64,000 bases of DNA from Heliomicrobium gestii (GTDB taxonomy: Bacteria > Bacillota > Desulfitobacteriia > Heliobacteriales > Heliobacteriaceae), in NCBI RefSeq assembly GCF_009877435.1, contig NZ_WXEX01000002.1:186001-250000 (forward strand), read 5' to 3'. Position 1 is the stretch's first letter, and the number at the start of each line of letters is the position of its first letter. The position numbers were made by a program, and so were the translations under genes. Positions 57,957 to 64,000 of this stretch are shown here, in pieces. Below the pieces are notes generated by a model. The model worked only from the letters and a program-made list of their open reading frames with translations, was not told the origin of the DNA and searched no databases.

Positions 57957-59060
57957 ATGCGGATTACATCAGTTAGTAATCTAAAAATCGGCGATGTTTT
58001 AGCGAAAAATATTTATGCCAGCGACGGCCGGATCCTGCTCAGCAAAGACGTGTCGCTCACCGGCAGCTATATCACCCGGTTGAGGAATCTGGGCATTTCC
58101 AAAGTCTATATTCAAGATGCCTCACTAGCTGACGTATCCATCGACGAGCCGCTGACCGATCAGACGCGCAACGCGGCGATTCAAATCCTCGATGACATCA
58201 CCGACACGATCCCGATCAAAACAGACGGGCTCATGACCTTGAGCAATGATGAATTGAACCGGATCAGCAAAAAGTTCGACTCCACCCGCTATATCGGCGT
58301 GGTCCGGGAAATCGTGACCGAACTGGTGGGCAAAACGGAAGTGATGGTTCACCTCGCCGATATGCGGGAGAAATCGGACTTTCTCTTCACCCATTCCATC
58401 ACGACCACCGTGATGTCGACCCTATGCGGCCTCGGCATGAACCTGAGCCGGAAGCAACTGGACGAATTGGCCATCGGCTGTCTCCTTCATGATATCGGCT
58501 TTACCATCATCGAGCCGGAACTCCTCCGCAAACCGATCACCACCATCACGGCAAAAGAGGCGGAGCTCTTTCGCAAACACACCGTCGTTGGCTTGGCGGT
58601 GATGCGAAAACTGCCCGGTATCAGCATCCCCTCGGCCATCATGACCTACCAGCATCATGAGATGCTCGATGGATCCGGCTTTCCCTGCCAGCGCAAGGGC
58701 GACCAGATTCACCTGTACTCCCGGATCCTGGCTGTCGCCGATTTTTTCGACAACCTGATCTCCGGAAAAGCCGGAAAAACGCTGTTGCCACACCAGGCCT
58801 ATGAAGTGGTGATCGCCCAATCGGGCCGGAAGTTTGACCACAATGTGGTCTCCTCCTTCGTCCGTCACATCGCCCTGTACCCGAACGGCTGCACCGTCCT
58901 GTTGACGACAAACGAGACGGGCGTCGTCGTCCGGCAAACAGCCTCCCCCGCCCGTCCAGTCGTTCGCGTCTTCCAAAAACGGCTGGGCAATGAGGTGGAT
59001 TTTAAGGAATACGACATGACGAAGGAATTGACGATTTTTATTAAAGAAGTGATCGATTAA
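57957..59060 (+). CDS. HD-GYP domain protein (c-di-GMP phosphodiesterase type), copy 2
   Basis: 367 residues, the same length as and very similar to the protein at 54879 over its whole length (for example LHDIGFTIIEPELLRKP, YQHHEMLDGSGFPCQRKG). It shares the HDIGF and GFP deviations. Between the copies lie the quinone reductase, nitroreductase and HxlR genes, so the duplication is segmental or one copy moved. ATG 57957 is preceded by TAGGTGA. AT-richer at the very 5' end than copy 1. Both are probably regulated through the shared leader. Confidence 0.85.
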   Translation: MRITSVSNLKIGDVLAKNIYASDGRILLSKDVSLTGSYITRLRNLGISKVYIQDASLADVSIDEPLTDQTRNAAIQILDDITDTIPIKTDGLMTLSNDELNRISKKFDSTRYIGVVREIVTELVGKTEVMVHLADMREKSDFLFTHSITTTVMSTLCGLGMNLSRKQLDELAIGCLLHDIGFTIIEPELLRKPITTITAKEAELFRKHTVVGLAVMRKLPGISIPSAIMTYQHHEMLDGSGFPCQRKGDQIHLYSRILAVADFFDNLISGKAGKTLLPHQAYEVVIAQSGRKFDHNVVSSFVRHIALYPNGCTVLLTTNETGVVVRQTASPARPVVRVFQKRLGNEVDFKEYDMTKELTIFIKEVID

Positions 59061-59156
59061 AGTTTCCCGATGAATCTCGACACGGTTTCTCCCTTGATAG
59101 GGCTCTGGATTTCTTCGGGATTCTCTAGCGAGTGCATAGAGCGCTTATCGAAAGGC

Positions 59157-59198
59157 AAAAGGATGCCGGTGGACTTGTGGTCCCCGGCATCCTTTTTT
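59157..59198 (+). terminator. intrinsic terminator of the second HD-GYP gene
   Basis: AAAAGGATGCCGG / CCGGCATCCTTTTTT stem, about 100 nt past the stop codon. Confidence 0.9.
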
Positions 59199-59227
59199 CA
59201 TTGTCCGCCAGTGTTGAACACCTTTTT

Positions 59228-59275
59228 TAAATACTTCTTTTGAACATTTCTTTTGATGCTTCTTTTGAATACTCC
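59228..59275. repeat. three degenerate TTCTTTTGA repeats
   Basis: TTCTTTTGA occurs three times about 13 bp apart within a T-rich stretch upstream of the peptidase gene; function unknown. Confidence 0.45.
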
Positions 59276-59358
59276 CTTTACCCGCCATTCAAAACATGTT
59301 TATGTCTTATATCGAACATCAAAATGACATCTAAAACCTGTAATATATCACCTTTTTG

Positions 59359-59364
59359 AAGCAT
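59359..59364 (+). promoter_or_regulatory. probable -10 for the M15 peptidase gene
   Basis: TATAAT about 46 nt upstream of the ATG; no convincing -35. Confidence 0.35.
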
Positions 59365-59409
59365 ATAATTTGACGAGAATGGTTGCGACAAAATGCTTGG
59401 AGGGATTTT

Positions 59410-59958
59410 ATGAAACTCAAGGTAAAATCGGTCGTTTTGATCCTCACGATGCTCCTTTGCTCCCTGGCGCCAGCCTTCGCCTATGCGGCAGACCCGTACC
59501 CGAAAACCAGCCCGACCCACGGCAAATTCGGTCAGTTCAAGTACAAGGAAGCGAGCGGCGGCAGGATCGAAATCGATCCATCCTGGAGCAAGAGCAACAT
59601 CGTATCCGTCTCACTGCCCGGCGTGAACAAAACGGTAAGCATACATAAAAACGCGAAGGATGCCCTCGTCAAAGCCTTTACGACAATCAAAAACGATCCT
59701 GCGTTGCTGAAAAAAGTAAAAACCCTTGACGGCACCTGGGTGCCCCGTCACATCAGCTGGGATGCGAGCAAACCCTTAAGCGAACATTCCTGGGGGATCG
59801 CCATCGACATCAACGCGTCCGCAAACCCCCAAGGCAGCAAGCCCACCAGCGATAACAAAACGCTATGGGAAAAGGCATTTAAACCGGCGGGATTCAACTG
59901 GGGCGGCAACTTTTCCGGCAGTGACGTCGACGGCATGCACTTCGAAATGCCCTATTAA
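59410..59958 (+). CDS. secreted M15-family peptidase (peptidoglycan D-Ala-D-Ala / L-Ala-D-Glu type)
   Basis: Signal peptide (LKVKSVVLILTMLLCSLAPA, cut near AYAA) and an M15C/VanY-like zinc domain. Zinc ligands: SEHSWGIAIDIN (His, Asp) and GMHFE (second His). RHISWDASKPL is a family landmark. Similar small enzymes hydrolyse the peptidoglycan stem. 182 residues; GGAGGG is 5 nt from the ATG. In a spore former this could act in cell-wall turnover or germination; phage endolysins have the same fold. Confidence 0.85.
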   Translation: MKLKVKSVVLILTMLLCSLAPAFAYAADPYPKTSPTHGKFGQFKYKEASGGRIEIDPSWSKSNIVSVSLPGVNKTVSIHKNAKDALVKAFTTIKNDPALLKKVKTLDGTWVPRHISWDASKPLSEHSWGIAIDINASANPQGSKPTSDNKTLWEKAFKPAGFNWGGNFSGSDVDGMHFEMPY

Positions 59959-60006
59959 GGTTGTTAGAAACGGGCAACCATTCTCAGGTTAAAATAATTG
60001 GTTTTA

Positions 60007-60038
60007 CCCCGCTCTTTACGATGAGAGCGGGGCTTTCT
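60007..60038 (+). terminator. intrinsic terminator
   Basis: CCCCGCTCT / AGAGCGGGG hairpin then CTTTCT. Confidence 0.7.
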
Positions 60039-60182
60039 CATTCAACATTCATTCTTGGTGTAAAGCCAAAACCGAAGTGGAGAATCCCTATTTGTGATCA
60101 TTGTGAAGCCACTTACGTTGACAAAAATATCAATCTATTGATATAATAAATGTATAAACAAAATTTACCAGGAGGAAGAAAT

Positions 60183-60842
60183 ATGATTCCCAACTTGGAT
60201 GCGTCATATTCCTCATTGATAAATACCCTCAGTTCTACATCTACAAAAAAAGCGAATACCACTTTATTTGCGGCACAACTCGAAGATTTTAAAAAAGCCG
60301 ATACCAATCTCTATATTAATGAAATCGGAACCTGTTATCCCGGAACAAAGGTTACGGTAAAATCCATGACCAGTAGTGATGTTCAAAAGTATTATGAAGA
60401 GTGGAAGAGACAGCCGATCTCTTCATCTGGGTTTGACCATAATATCATTGTATCGCCAAAGGTATTGGAAAAGATGAAAAACGATCCGGGCTATGCGGAA
60501 AAGATGCTGGGAAAAATCAGGCAGGCAGCGACTCCGGTAGGGTTTGAGAACGCAACCTTATATGAATATAAAGTCATCGTTCGGGATGACGGTGAAATCG
60601 AAACAATGGCCTGCGCAGATTTTATGAATGGCAACGAACAAAAAGCCGAAAACAATGACAAAGACAAGAAAAAAGCCGCGAAAAAATTTGATCCTATCTT
60701 TTTTCATAGGAAAATACAAAACCAACGGGAAACGCAGCTTTTATCAGAGACCGGTTTTTATACTAACCTATTTTTCGAACCGCAATATCGTTTCATTGCA
60801 GGAATTGCTAATGGGAACAGAAAGGGAAATGCTGTTGAATGA
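60183..60842 (+). CDS. hypothetical protein (DUF6033-like pattern)
   Basis: 219 residues starting MIPNLDASYSSLINTL; AGGAGG is 7 nt upstream. The Ser/Thr-rich start, then VTVKSMTSSDVQKYYEEWKR, and FENATLYEYKVIVRDDGEIE match a protein family common in clostridia that I recall as DUF6033, function unknown. The C-terminal third is Lys-rich (EQKAENNDKDKKKAAKKF). No signal or membrane segment. AT-rich relative to the chromosome. Confidence 0.6.
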   Translation: MIPNLDASYSSLINTLSSTSTKKANTTLFAAQLEDFKKADTNLYINEIGTCYPGTKVTVKSMTSSDVQKYYEEWKRQPISSSGFDHNIIVSPKVLEKMKNDPGYAEKMLGKIRQAATPVGFENATLYEYKVIVRDDGEIETMACADFMNGNEQKAENNDKDKKKAAKKFDPIFFHRKIQNQRETQLLSETGFYTNLFFEPQYRFIAGIANGNRKGNAVE

Positions 60843-60882
60843 ACGTGAAGGCGATTAACTTTACTCAACAACCGGGTTTCTG

Positions 60883-60938
60883 CAAGAACAGCCGAACACG
60901 CCTAACTGATTAAAGTTAAGCATGATCGGCTGTTCTTT
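60883..60938 (+). terminator. long hairpin terminator
   Basis: AAGAACAGCCGA / TCGGCTGTTCTT outer stem with an inner TAACT/AGTTA stem and a U-run. Confidence 0.75.
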
Positions 60939-61016
60939 TAAGTGTGCTAAAAAAGATAGGGACAACCAGTGATCCAGTTTTTTGATGTCGTTTTGTAGCG
61001 TAAAGGAGGGGGTACT

Positions 61017-61190
61017 ATGCCATTACTGTTTTTCTCGATATTAGGCGGCATCGTGGGATATAGCATCGGCAGCACGCTGGGTCTGCCTTTTGTGACGATC
61101 ACCAGCTTAATCGGCTTTAGCATACCAAGCGTTCTCGTATTAGATAAAGTTCATAAATACCTTGTTGAAGTAAAGAGAATGGAGGATTAG
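61017..61190 (+). CDS. 57-residue small membrane protein
   Basis: AAAGGAGGGGG followed 4 nt later by ATG makes a strong start. The peptide has two hydrophobic stretches (LFFSILGGIVGYSIGSTLG and FVTITSLIGFSIPSVLVL) and a charged end (HKYLVEVKRMED), so it probably forms a helical hairpin. Glycine-rich GGIVGYSIG resembles small phage or toxin-type membrane proteins, but no family is recognised. It sits between unknown genes and the restriction-enzyme remnant. Confidence 0.65.
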   Translation: MPLLFFSILGGIVGYSIGSTLGLPFVTITSLIGFSIPSVLVLDKVHKYLVEVKRMED

Positions 61191-61246
61191 TCACCAATAA
61201 TCGCTGTTAAGGCCTACTCTATGTCCCTGCCCATTTCCTGTTGTTG

Positions 61247-61552
61247 TTACAGCGATTGCCTCGCCGTTTTCCTCAAATCGGCCAACTTCGTCTCATACCC
61301 CTTCTTCAACACGACGATATTATCCGGCTCCGCCATGAACCATGCGTATGTATTCAAGGCCAGCACAGGCATCCGCCTGCGGCTGGGTCGCCCTGCCGGT
61401 CTTCAAAAGCGGTGACAAAGGCCAAGTCGCGCGTCTTGAATCCGGCATCGACGGCGATTTGCTGGAGCGCCTCTTTTCGCTGCTGGCTGATCGGGCCGTC
61501 GGTGGCCACGACTTCCACGAAGACGATCAAGTAATCACTTGTCCGTTCAGTA
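61247..61552 (-). pseudogene. frameshifted, 5'-truncated BsuBI/PstI-type restriction endonuclease
   Basis: Read leftward, one frame gives DYLIVFVEVVATDGPISQQR ... AGFKTRDLAFVTAFEDRQGD and then shifts; the next frame continues PVLALNTYAWFMAEPDNIVV and LKKGYETKLADLRKTARQSL before TAA at 61247. Together they match the C-terminal part of the BsuBI/PstI endonuclease family (VEVVATDG, FVTAF, NTYAWF.AEP). The break is a one-base change around 61365. The 5' two-thirds are missing; the remnant abuts the end of cmr6. No cognate methylase in the window. Confidence 0.82.
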
Positions 61553-62686
61553 TCAATCCTTCAGCCGGTATTTTTTTATTTTTTTTACCTTTTCTTCATT
61601 TTTACCCTTAGGCTTTTTCCATTGGTCAGGCTTGTTGACCTGATACCACTCTGCCAGAAGAATCGCTATCTCCTGCCTGGTTTTTTCCTGTGGTTCCTCA
61701 TCAAGGCGGGAGAGCCACTTTTTCGTTAGAGCAGCCATAAACAAATCTACATTTCCAGAGTAGCCATCGTCCTCCATCTCCCGACGCACCGGACTCATTT
61801 GGGCACGCGCTTCTTGTTGCTTAGCCTGTTTCGCTTTCTCTTGCCGCGCCTTCAGCCATATATTCCATTCTCTGTCCTTCTTATCATCGTGAATAAACCT
61901 GCCGTAGCCCGCGGCGGTCTTGGCGCCAGCTCCGATCCACTCAAGGGCCTCCGTAAGCCAGTGGATGACCTGCCCTGCATCGTTTCGGCTATCTTCATTT
62001 TTCGGAAAACGGGGCGCCACTGCAAACAAAAAAGGTTGCTCTTTGGTGACAGTGAGAAACGGGATCGGGTTGGGGCTGTACCAGTCCGCCGGGCTCTTCT
62101 TTCCGCTCGTGTCTTGGTAGTAATCCGTATAGTGGGGCGTCATCACATCGCATTGCAACTTCACCGTTTTTAACGGAAGGGCATCAAAAAAGATGACACT
62201 TCCTGCCGACCCGACTTGACCAAAGATTCGCTCATTTTGCTCGCTGTTTTCTTGTTTCTGCCAAGAATCCGCCCAAGCACGCACGAGACCTTTTACGGAG
62301 GAACCAGGCAAAAAAGGAACCCCTAATGTGCTGTGCCAAGCAAAACCGTTTTCAACAGGGTGATTGCGGCCCAACCCGGTTACAAAACGCCATTCGGTTT
62401 GCATCACTTGCCAACAACCGCTCAAACTATCCACCAAGGTCAATTGGCGTTCGATTGCTTCCTTGATCTGTTTCGCATTCCCAACGCCGCCTTCACTCTT
62501 TTGAGCAACGGTCTTAATCCAGTTGACCTTCGGGTTTTTATTTGCGCTGTTCGATTTCATCGACCAATATTGGACTTTTCTATATTCAACAGTCCATTGG
62601 TTGCAAAACTTATCATACCAAAGGCCGGCATTCATACCGACTGTGTATGCTTCCGGCGCTTCAACGCCGTTATACAAGGGTAACAT
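61553..62686 (-). CDS. cmr6: Cmr6, type III-B CRISPR RAMP protein
   Basis: Backbone/capping subunit of the Cmr effector complex. RAMP features: GVPFLPGSSVKGLVRAWADS (RAMP fold with Gly-rich loop), AGSVIFFDALPLKTVKLQCD, MTPHYTDYYQ and the C-terminal Gly-rich WIGAGAKTAAGYGRF. Length 377 is at the upper end because of a Lys/Glu-rich tail. ATG 62686 follows GGGGGTGA by 6 nt. It is the last gene of the operon. Confidence 0.9.
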   Translation of the reverse strand: MLPLYNGVEAPEAYTVGMNAGLWYDKFCNQWTVEYRKVQYWSMKSNSANKNPKVNWIKTVAQKSEGGVGNAKQIKEAIERQLTLVDSLSGCWQVMQTEWRFVTGLGRNHPVENGFAWHSTLGVPFLPGSSVKGLVRAWADSWQKQENSEQNERIFGQVGSAGSVIFFDALPLKTVKLQCDVMTPHYTDYYQDTSGKKSPADWYSPNPIPFLTVTKEQPFLFAVAPRFPKNEDSRNDAGQVIHWLTEALEWIGAGAKTAAGYGRFIHDDKKDREWNIWLKARQEKAKQAKQQEARAQMSPVRREMEDDGYSGNVDLFMAALTKKWLSRLDEEPQEKTRQEIAILLAEWYQVNKPDQWKKPKGKNEEKVKKIKKYRLKD

Positions 62687-62692
62687 CCGTTC

Positions 62693-63190
62693 TCACCCCC
62701 GTTGCTTCAGGTAGGCCGTGGCGAATTTTTTCAACCATTGCAACCAGGCGAGGGCTTCGGCCTGGGCGCGCATATAGGTGTTGCGGTCACTTTCAACGAT
62801 TTTTCTCATCAGATCGGGCGTTTCATCCTGGGGCGTATAATAAGGGGCCATCGAATCATCCCGGCACAACCAATGCTCTAGGTCTTTATATAGTTTCATG
62901 TTAGCCTTCTGGACATTGTTGGCTTCTTTTACGTCTGCTTTTGCTGCCGCCAATAAGGTCGCCGCCGCCTGACCCAACCCGTTGGTGATAATTGTGACCG
63001 GTAGGCTGGTTGCATAGGAGGCGTATTTGTCCTTCGTGTCCTTGTTTTCTGATGATGATTCCTCCAGATTTTTTACTTTCTTAAAGGCATCTACGGCCAT
63101 CCTCTGTATGTATGTCCTATTTGTTTCTGCAGGTGCGATTCCCGATTCTCCCCCGTTACTTTGCTCCATTTTCTGCATGTTCTCTCTCAT
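62693..63190 (-). CDS. cmr5: Cmr5, small alpha-helical Cmr subunit
   Basis: Helical protein placed between Cmr4 and Cmr6 genes; NRTYIQRMAVDAFKKVKNLE, YASYATSLPVTIITNGLGQA, and AQAEALAWLQWLKKFATAYL match the Cmr5 family. ATG 63190 is 6 nt from AGGAGG; 63196 is too close. The 165-residue length is slightly longer than many Cmr5 proteins. Follows cmr4 by about 10 nt. Confidence 0.9.
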   Translation of the reverse strand: MRENMQKMEQSNGGESGIAPAETNRTYIQRMAVDAFKKVKNLEESSSENKDTKDKYASYATSLPVTIITNGLGQAAATLLAAAKADVKEANNVQKANMKLYKDLEHWLCRDDSMAPYYTPQDETPDLMRKIVESDRNTYMRAQAEALAWLQWLKKFATAYLKQRG

Positions 63191-63200
63191 TTCCATCCTC

Positions 63201-64000
63201 CTAGCTCAACCAGGATACGGCGCACCAGCCTTGACCTATGGTTTCATTGCCGCCCACTTGTAGATAGGGGTGGTCATCAAAGATCTCTTTCAGCCGTTCG
63301 AGCCTTTGTTCTTGACGAGATAGAAGCAGGGTGTACAGCAGAGTGTCTGGGGGCAGTGTCTCTTCATACCAGAGGTTGTTGCTTTTTTTCGTATCCGTCT
63401 CCAACTGGTTGCGGGCGTTGACTTGCAATCCATACAGGGCAAAATGATGAAACTCATCATCACTGATTACGACCAGTTGGCTCTTTAACCGCTCCTGCAC
63501 TGACGGATGTTTGATCAAGGGAGCAAGCGCGTCGGCAATGGCAGAAATCTCCTGCTCCGCTTCATTGACCTTAAAAGAAAACTCTTCTAACAGCAACGGC
63601 GTTTGGGAAGTCCCTTTATATAAAATAGCCTCAGAATTTGCCGGCTGCGGAATAGCGAAGGATGACCCTAGACCCGCTAGCCCCTGATCCCGTTGAAACC
63701 GTTCCAACAGATAGGGACAGGTGACCCATTTATAGTGACTAGTCAAAGAGCGCACCGGCAACAGCAGCAACCTGGCATCGGTCACCGCCATCGAGCCAGC
63801 GCATTCCCCTGTTCCAAATAATTCTTCGACGGCTTTCGCATCCGGGATTCGTTGATTCGCCACCGCATTCCGTAGCGCGCCCTTCAGACTGGAACCCACC
63901 AGCACCGGGTACCCGGTTGCGACCTCCCTCGCCACCGGCAGATCGATAACGCCTGTGCTCTGTTCGGCGCCAGGATGTAAACTGGTCTCGGCCAATAGGC
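63201..64000 (-). CDS. cmr4: Cmr4, type III-B CRISPR RAMP protein (5' end outside window)
   Basis: Repeat backbone subunit that cleaves target RNA. Conserved: ETSLHPGAEQSTGVIDLPVA, GYPVLVGSSLKGALRNAV (RAMP loop), MAVTDARLLLLPVRSL, and VGGNETIGQGWCAVSWL at the end. The frame stays open to the window edge and the codons before TTG 63995 (Leu-Leu-Ala-Glu) fit an internal part of the family, so the N-terminus is missing. The cmr1-cmr3 genes and any array should lie to the right. Confidence 0.9.
   Translation of the reverse strand, partial: LLAETSLHPGAEQSTGVIDLPVAREVATGYPVLVGSSLKGALRNAVANQRIPDAKAVEELFGTGECAGSMAVTDARLLLLPVRSLTSHYKWVTCPYLLERFQRDQGLAGLGSSFAIPQPANSEAILYKGTSQTPLLLEEFSFKVNEAEQEISAIADALAPLIKHPSVQERLKSQLVVISDDEFHHFALYGLQVNARNQLETDTKKSNNLWYEETLPPDTLLYTLLLSRQEQRLERLKEIFDDHPYLQVGGNETIGQGWCAVSWLS

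Noticed and set aside
61191-61246. CRISPR repeats or leader beside the cmr genes
   Set aside because: No direct repeats with spacers in the window; any array must lie outside.

Overview
The window reads as a chromosome segment of a heliobacterium (anaerobic, spore-forming, phototrophic Firmicute), close to Heliomicrobium/Heliobacterium modesticaldum. The evidence is a tandem pair of 54-residue two-[4Fe-4S] ferredoxins that look like PshB, the small ferredoxins associated with the heliobacterial reaction centre. They occur with a Gram-positive hupSLCD-hypABFCDE uptake hydrogenase locus, ger spore-germination genes and strong Shine-Dalgarno sequences with frequent GTG/TTG starts. Most genes are GC-rich; a few islands (agr, the 53452-54708 gene, 60183-61190) are clearly AT-richer. 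No tRNA, rRNA, insertion sequence or CRISPR array was seen.

Layout. 1-6217: end of a PQQ-type beta-propeller gene, a NodB deacetylase, two small unknown genes (one a 34-residue membrane peptide), an orphan holin-like gene, a VanZ-like membrane protein, a YdcF-like protein and a nitroreductase. 5942-16738: one long leftward [NiFe]-hydrogenase locus, from hupS through cytochrome b, protease and all six hyp genes, with a promoter and a leader hairpin ahead of hupS. 17033-19977: a secreted protein, then a divergent pair of regulators: a CarH-type MerR/B12 photoreceptor and a SufR-like winged-helix protein with a cysteine cluster. 20245-23313: mdh, icd and a PIG-L deacetylase. 23621-28597: an amidase and a paaK-iorA-iorB operon for arylacetyl-CoA/arylpyruvate chemistry, which would use reduced ferredoxin. 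29096-31751: the two ferredoxins, argH, a 36-residue membrane peptide with its own promoter and terminator, and a HesB-like protein. 31812-34469: MarR, a TPR protein and xpt.

34569-37487 is a complete agr-type quorum-sensing locus (agrC-agrB-agrD-agrA, leftward). It includes a 46-codon agrD gene that is easily missed by gene callers. 37864-41149: a methylenetetrahydrofolate-reductase-like protein, a LytTR regulator and a succinyl-CoA:acetate CoA-transferase. 41359-47204: an EamA half-transporter, a membrane protein whose first 40 codons are a 9-bp array matching the DnaA-box consensus, and a tripartite tricarboxylate transporter with two binding proteins (tctC-tctB-tctA-tctC). 47467-53389: gerC and gerA divergent from gerB, then an alpha-amylase family enzyme. 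53452-61190: an AT-rich unknown protein, two near-identical HD-GYP genes that share a conserved leader, redox genes with an HxlR regulator, an M15 peptidase and small unknown genes. 61247-64000: a frameshifted BsuBI/PstI-type restriction endonuclease remnant and the 3' part of a type III-B CRISPR (Cmr) operon cut by the window edge.

How the parts fit together. Hydrogenase, ferredoxins, IOR and CoA-transferase are consistent with low-potential electron and acetate/arylacetate metabolism in an anaerobic photoheterotroph. The B12 photoreceptor and agr circuit are candidate light and density inputs. A second theme is short-period degenerate tandem repeats (7, 9, 15, 16-17 and 33 bp), several of which run into or through coding sequence.
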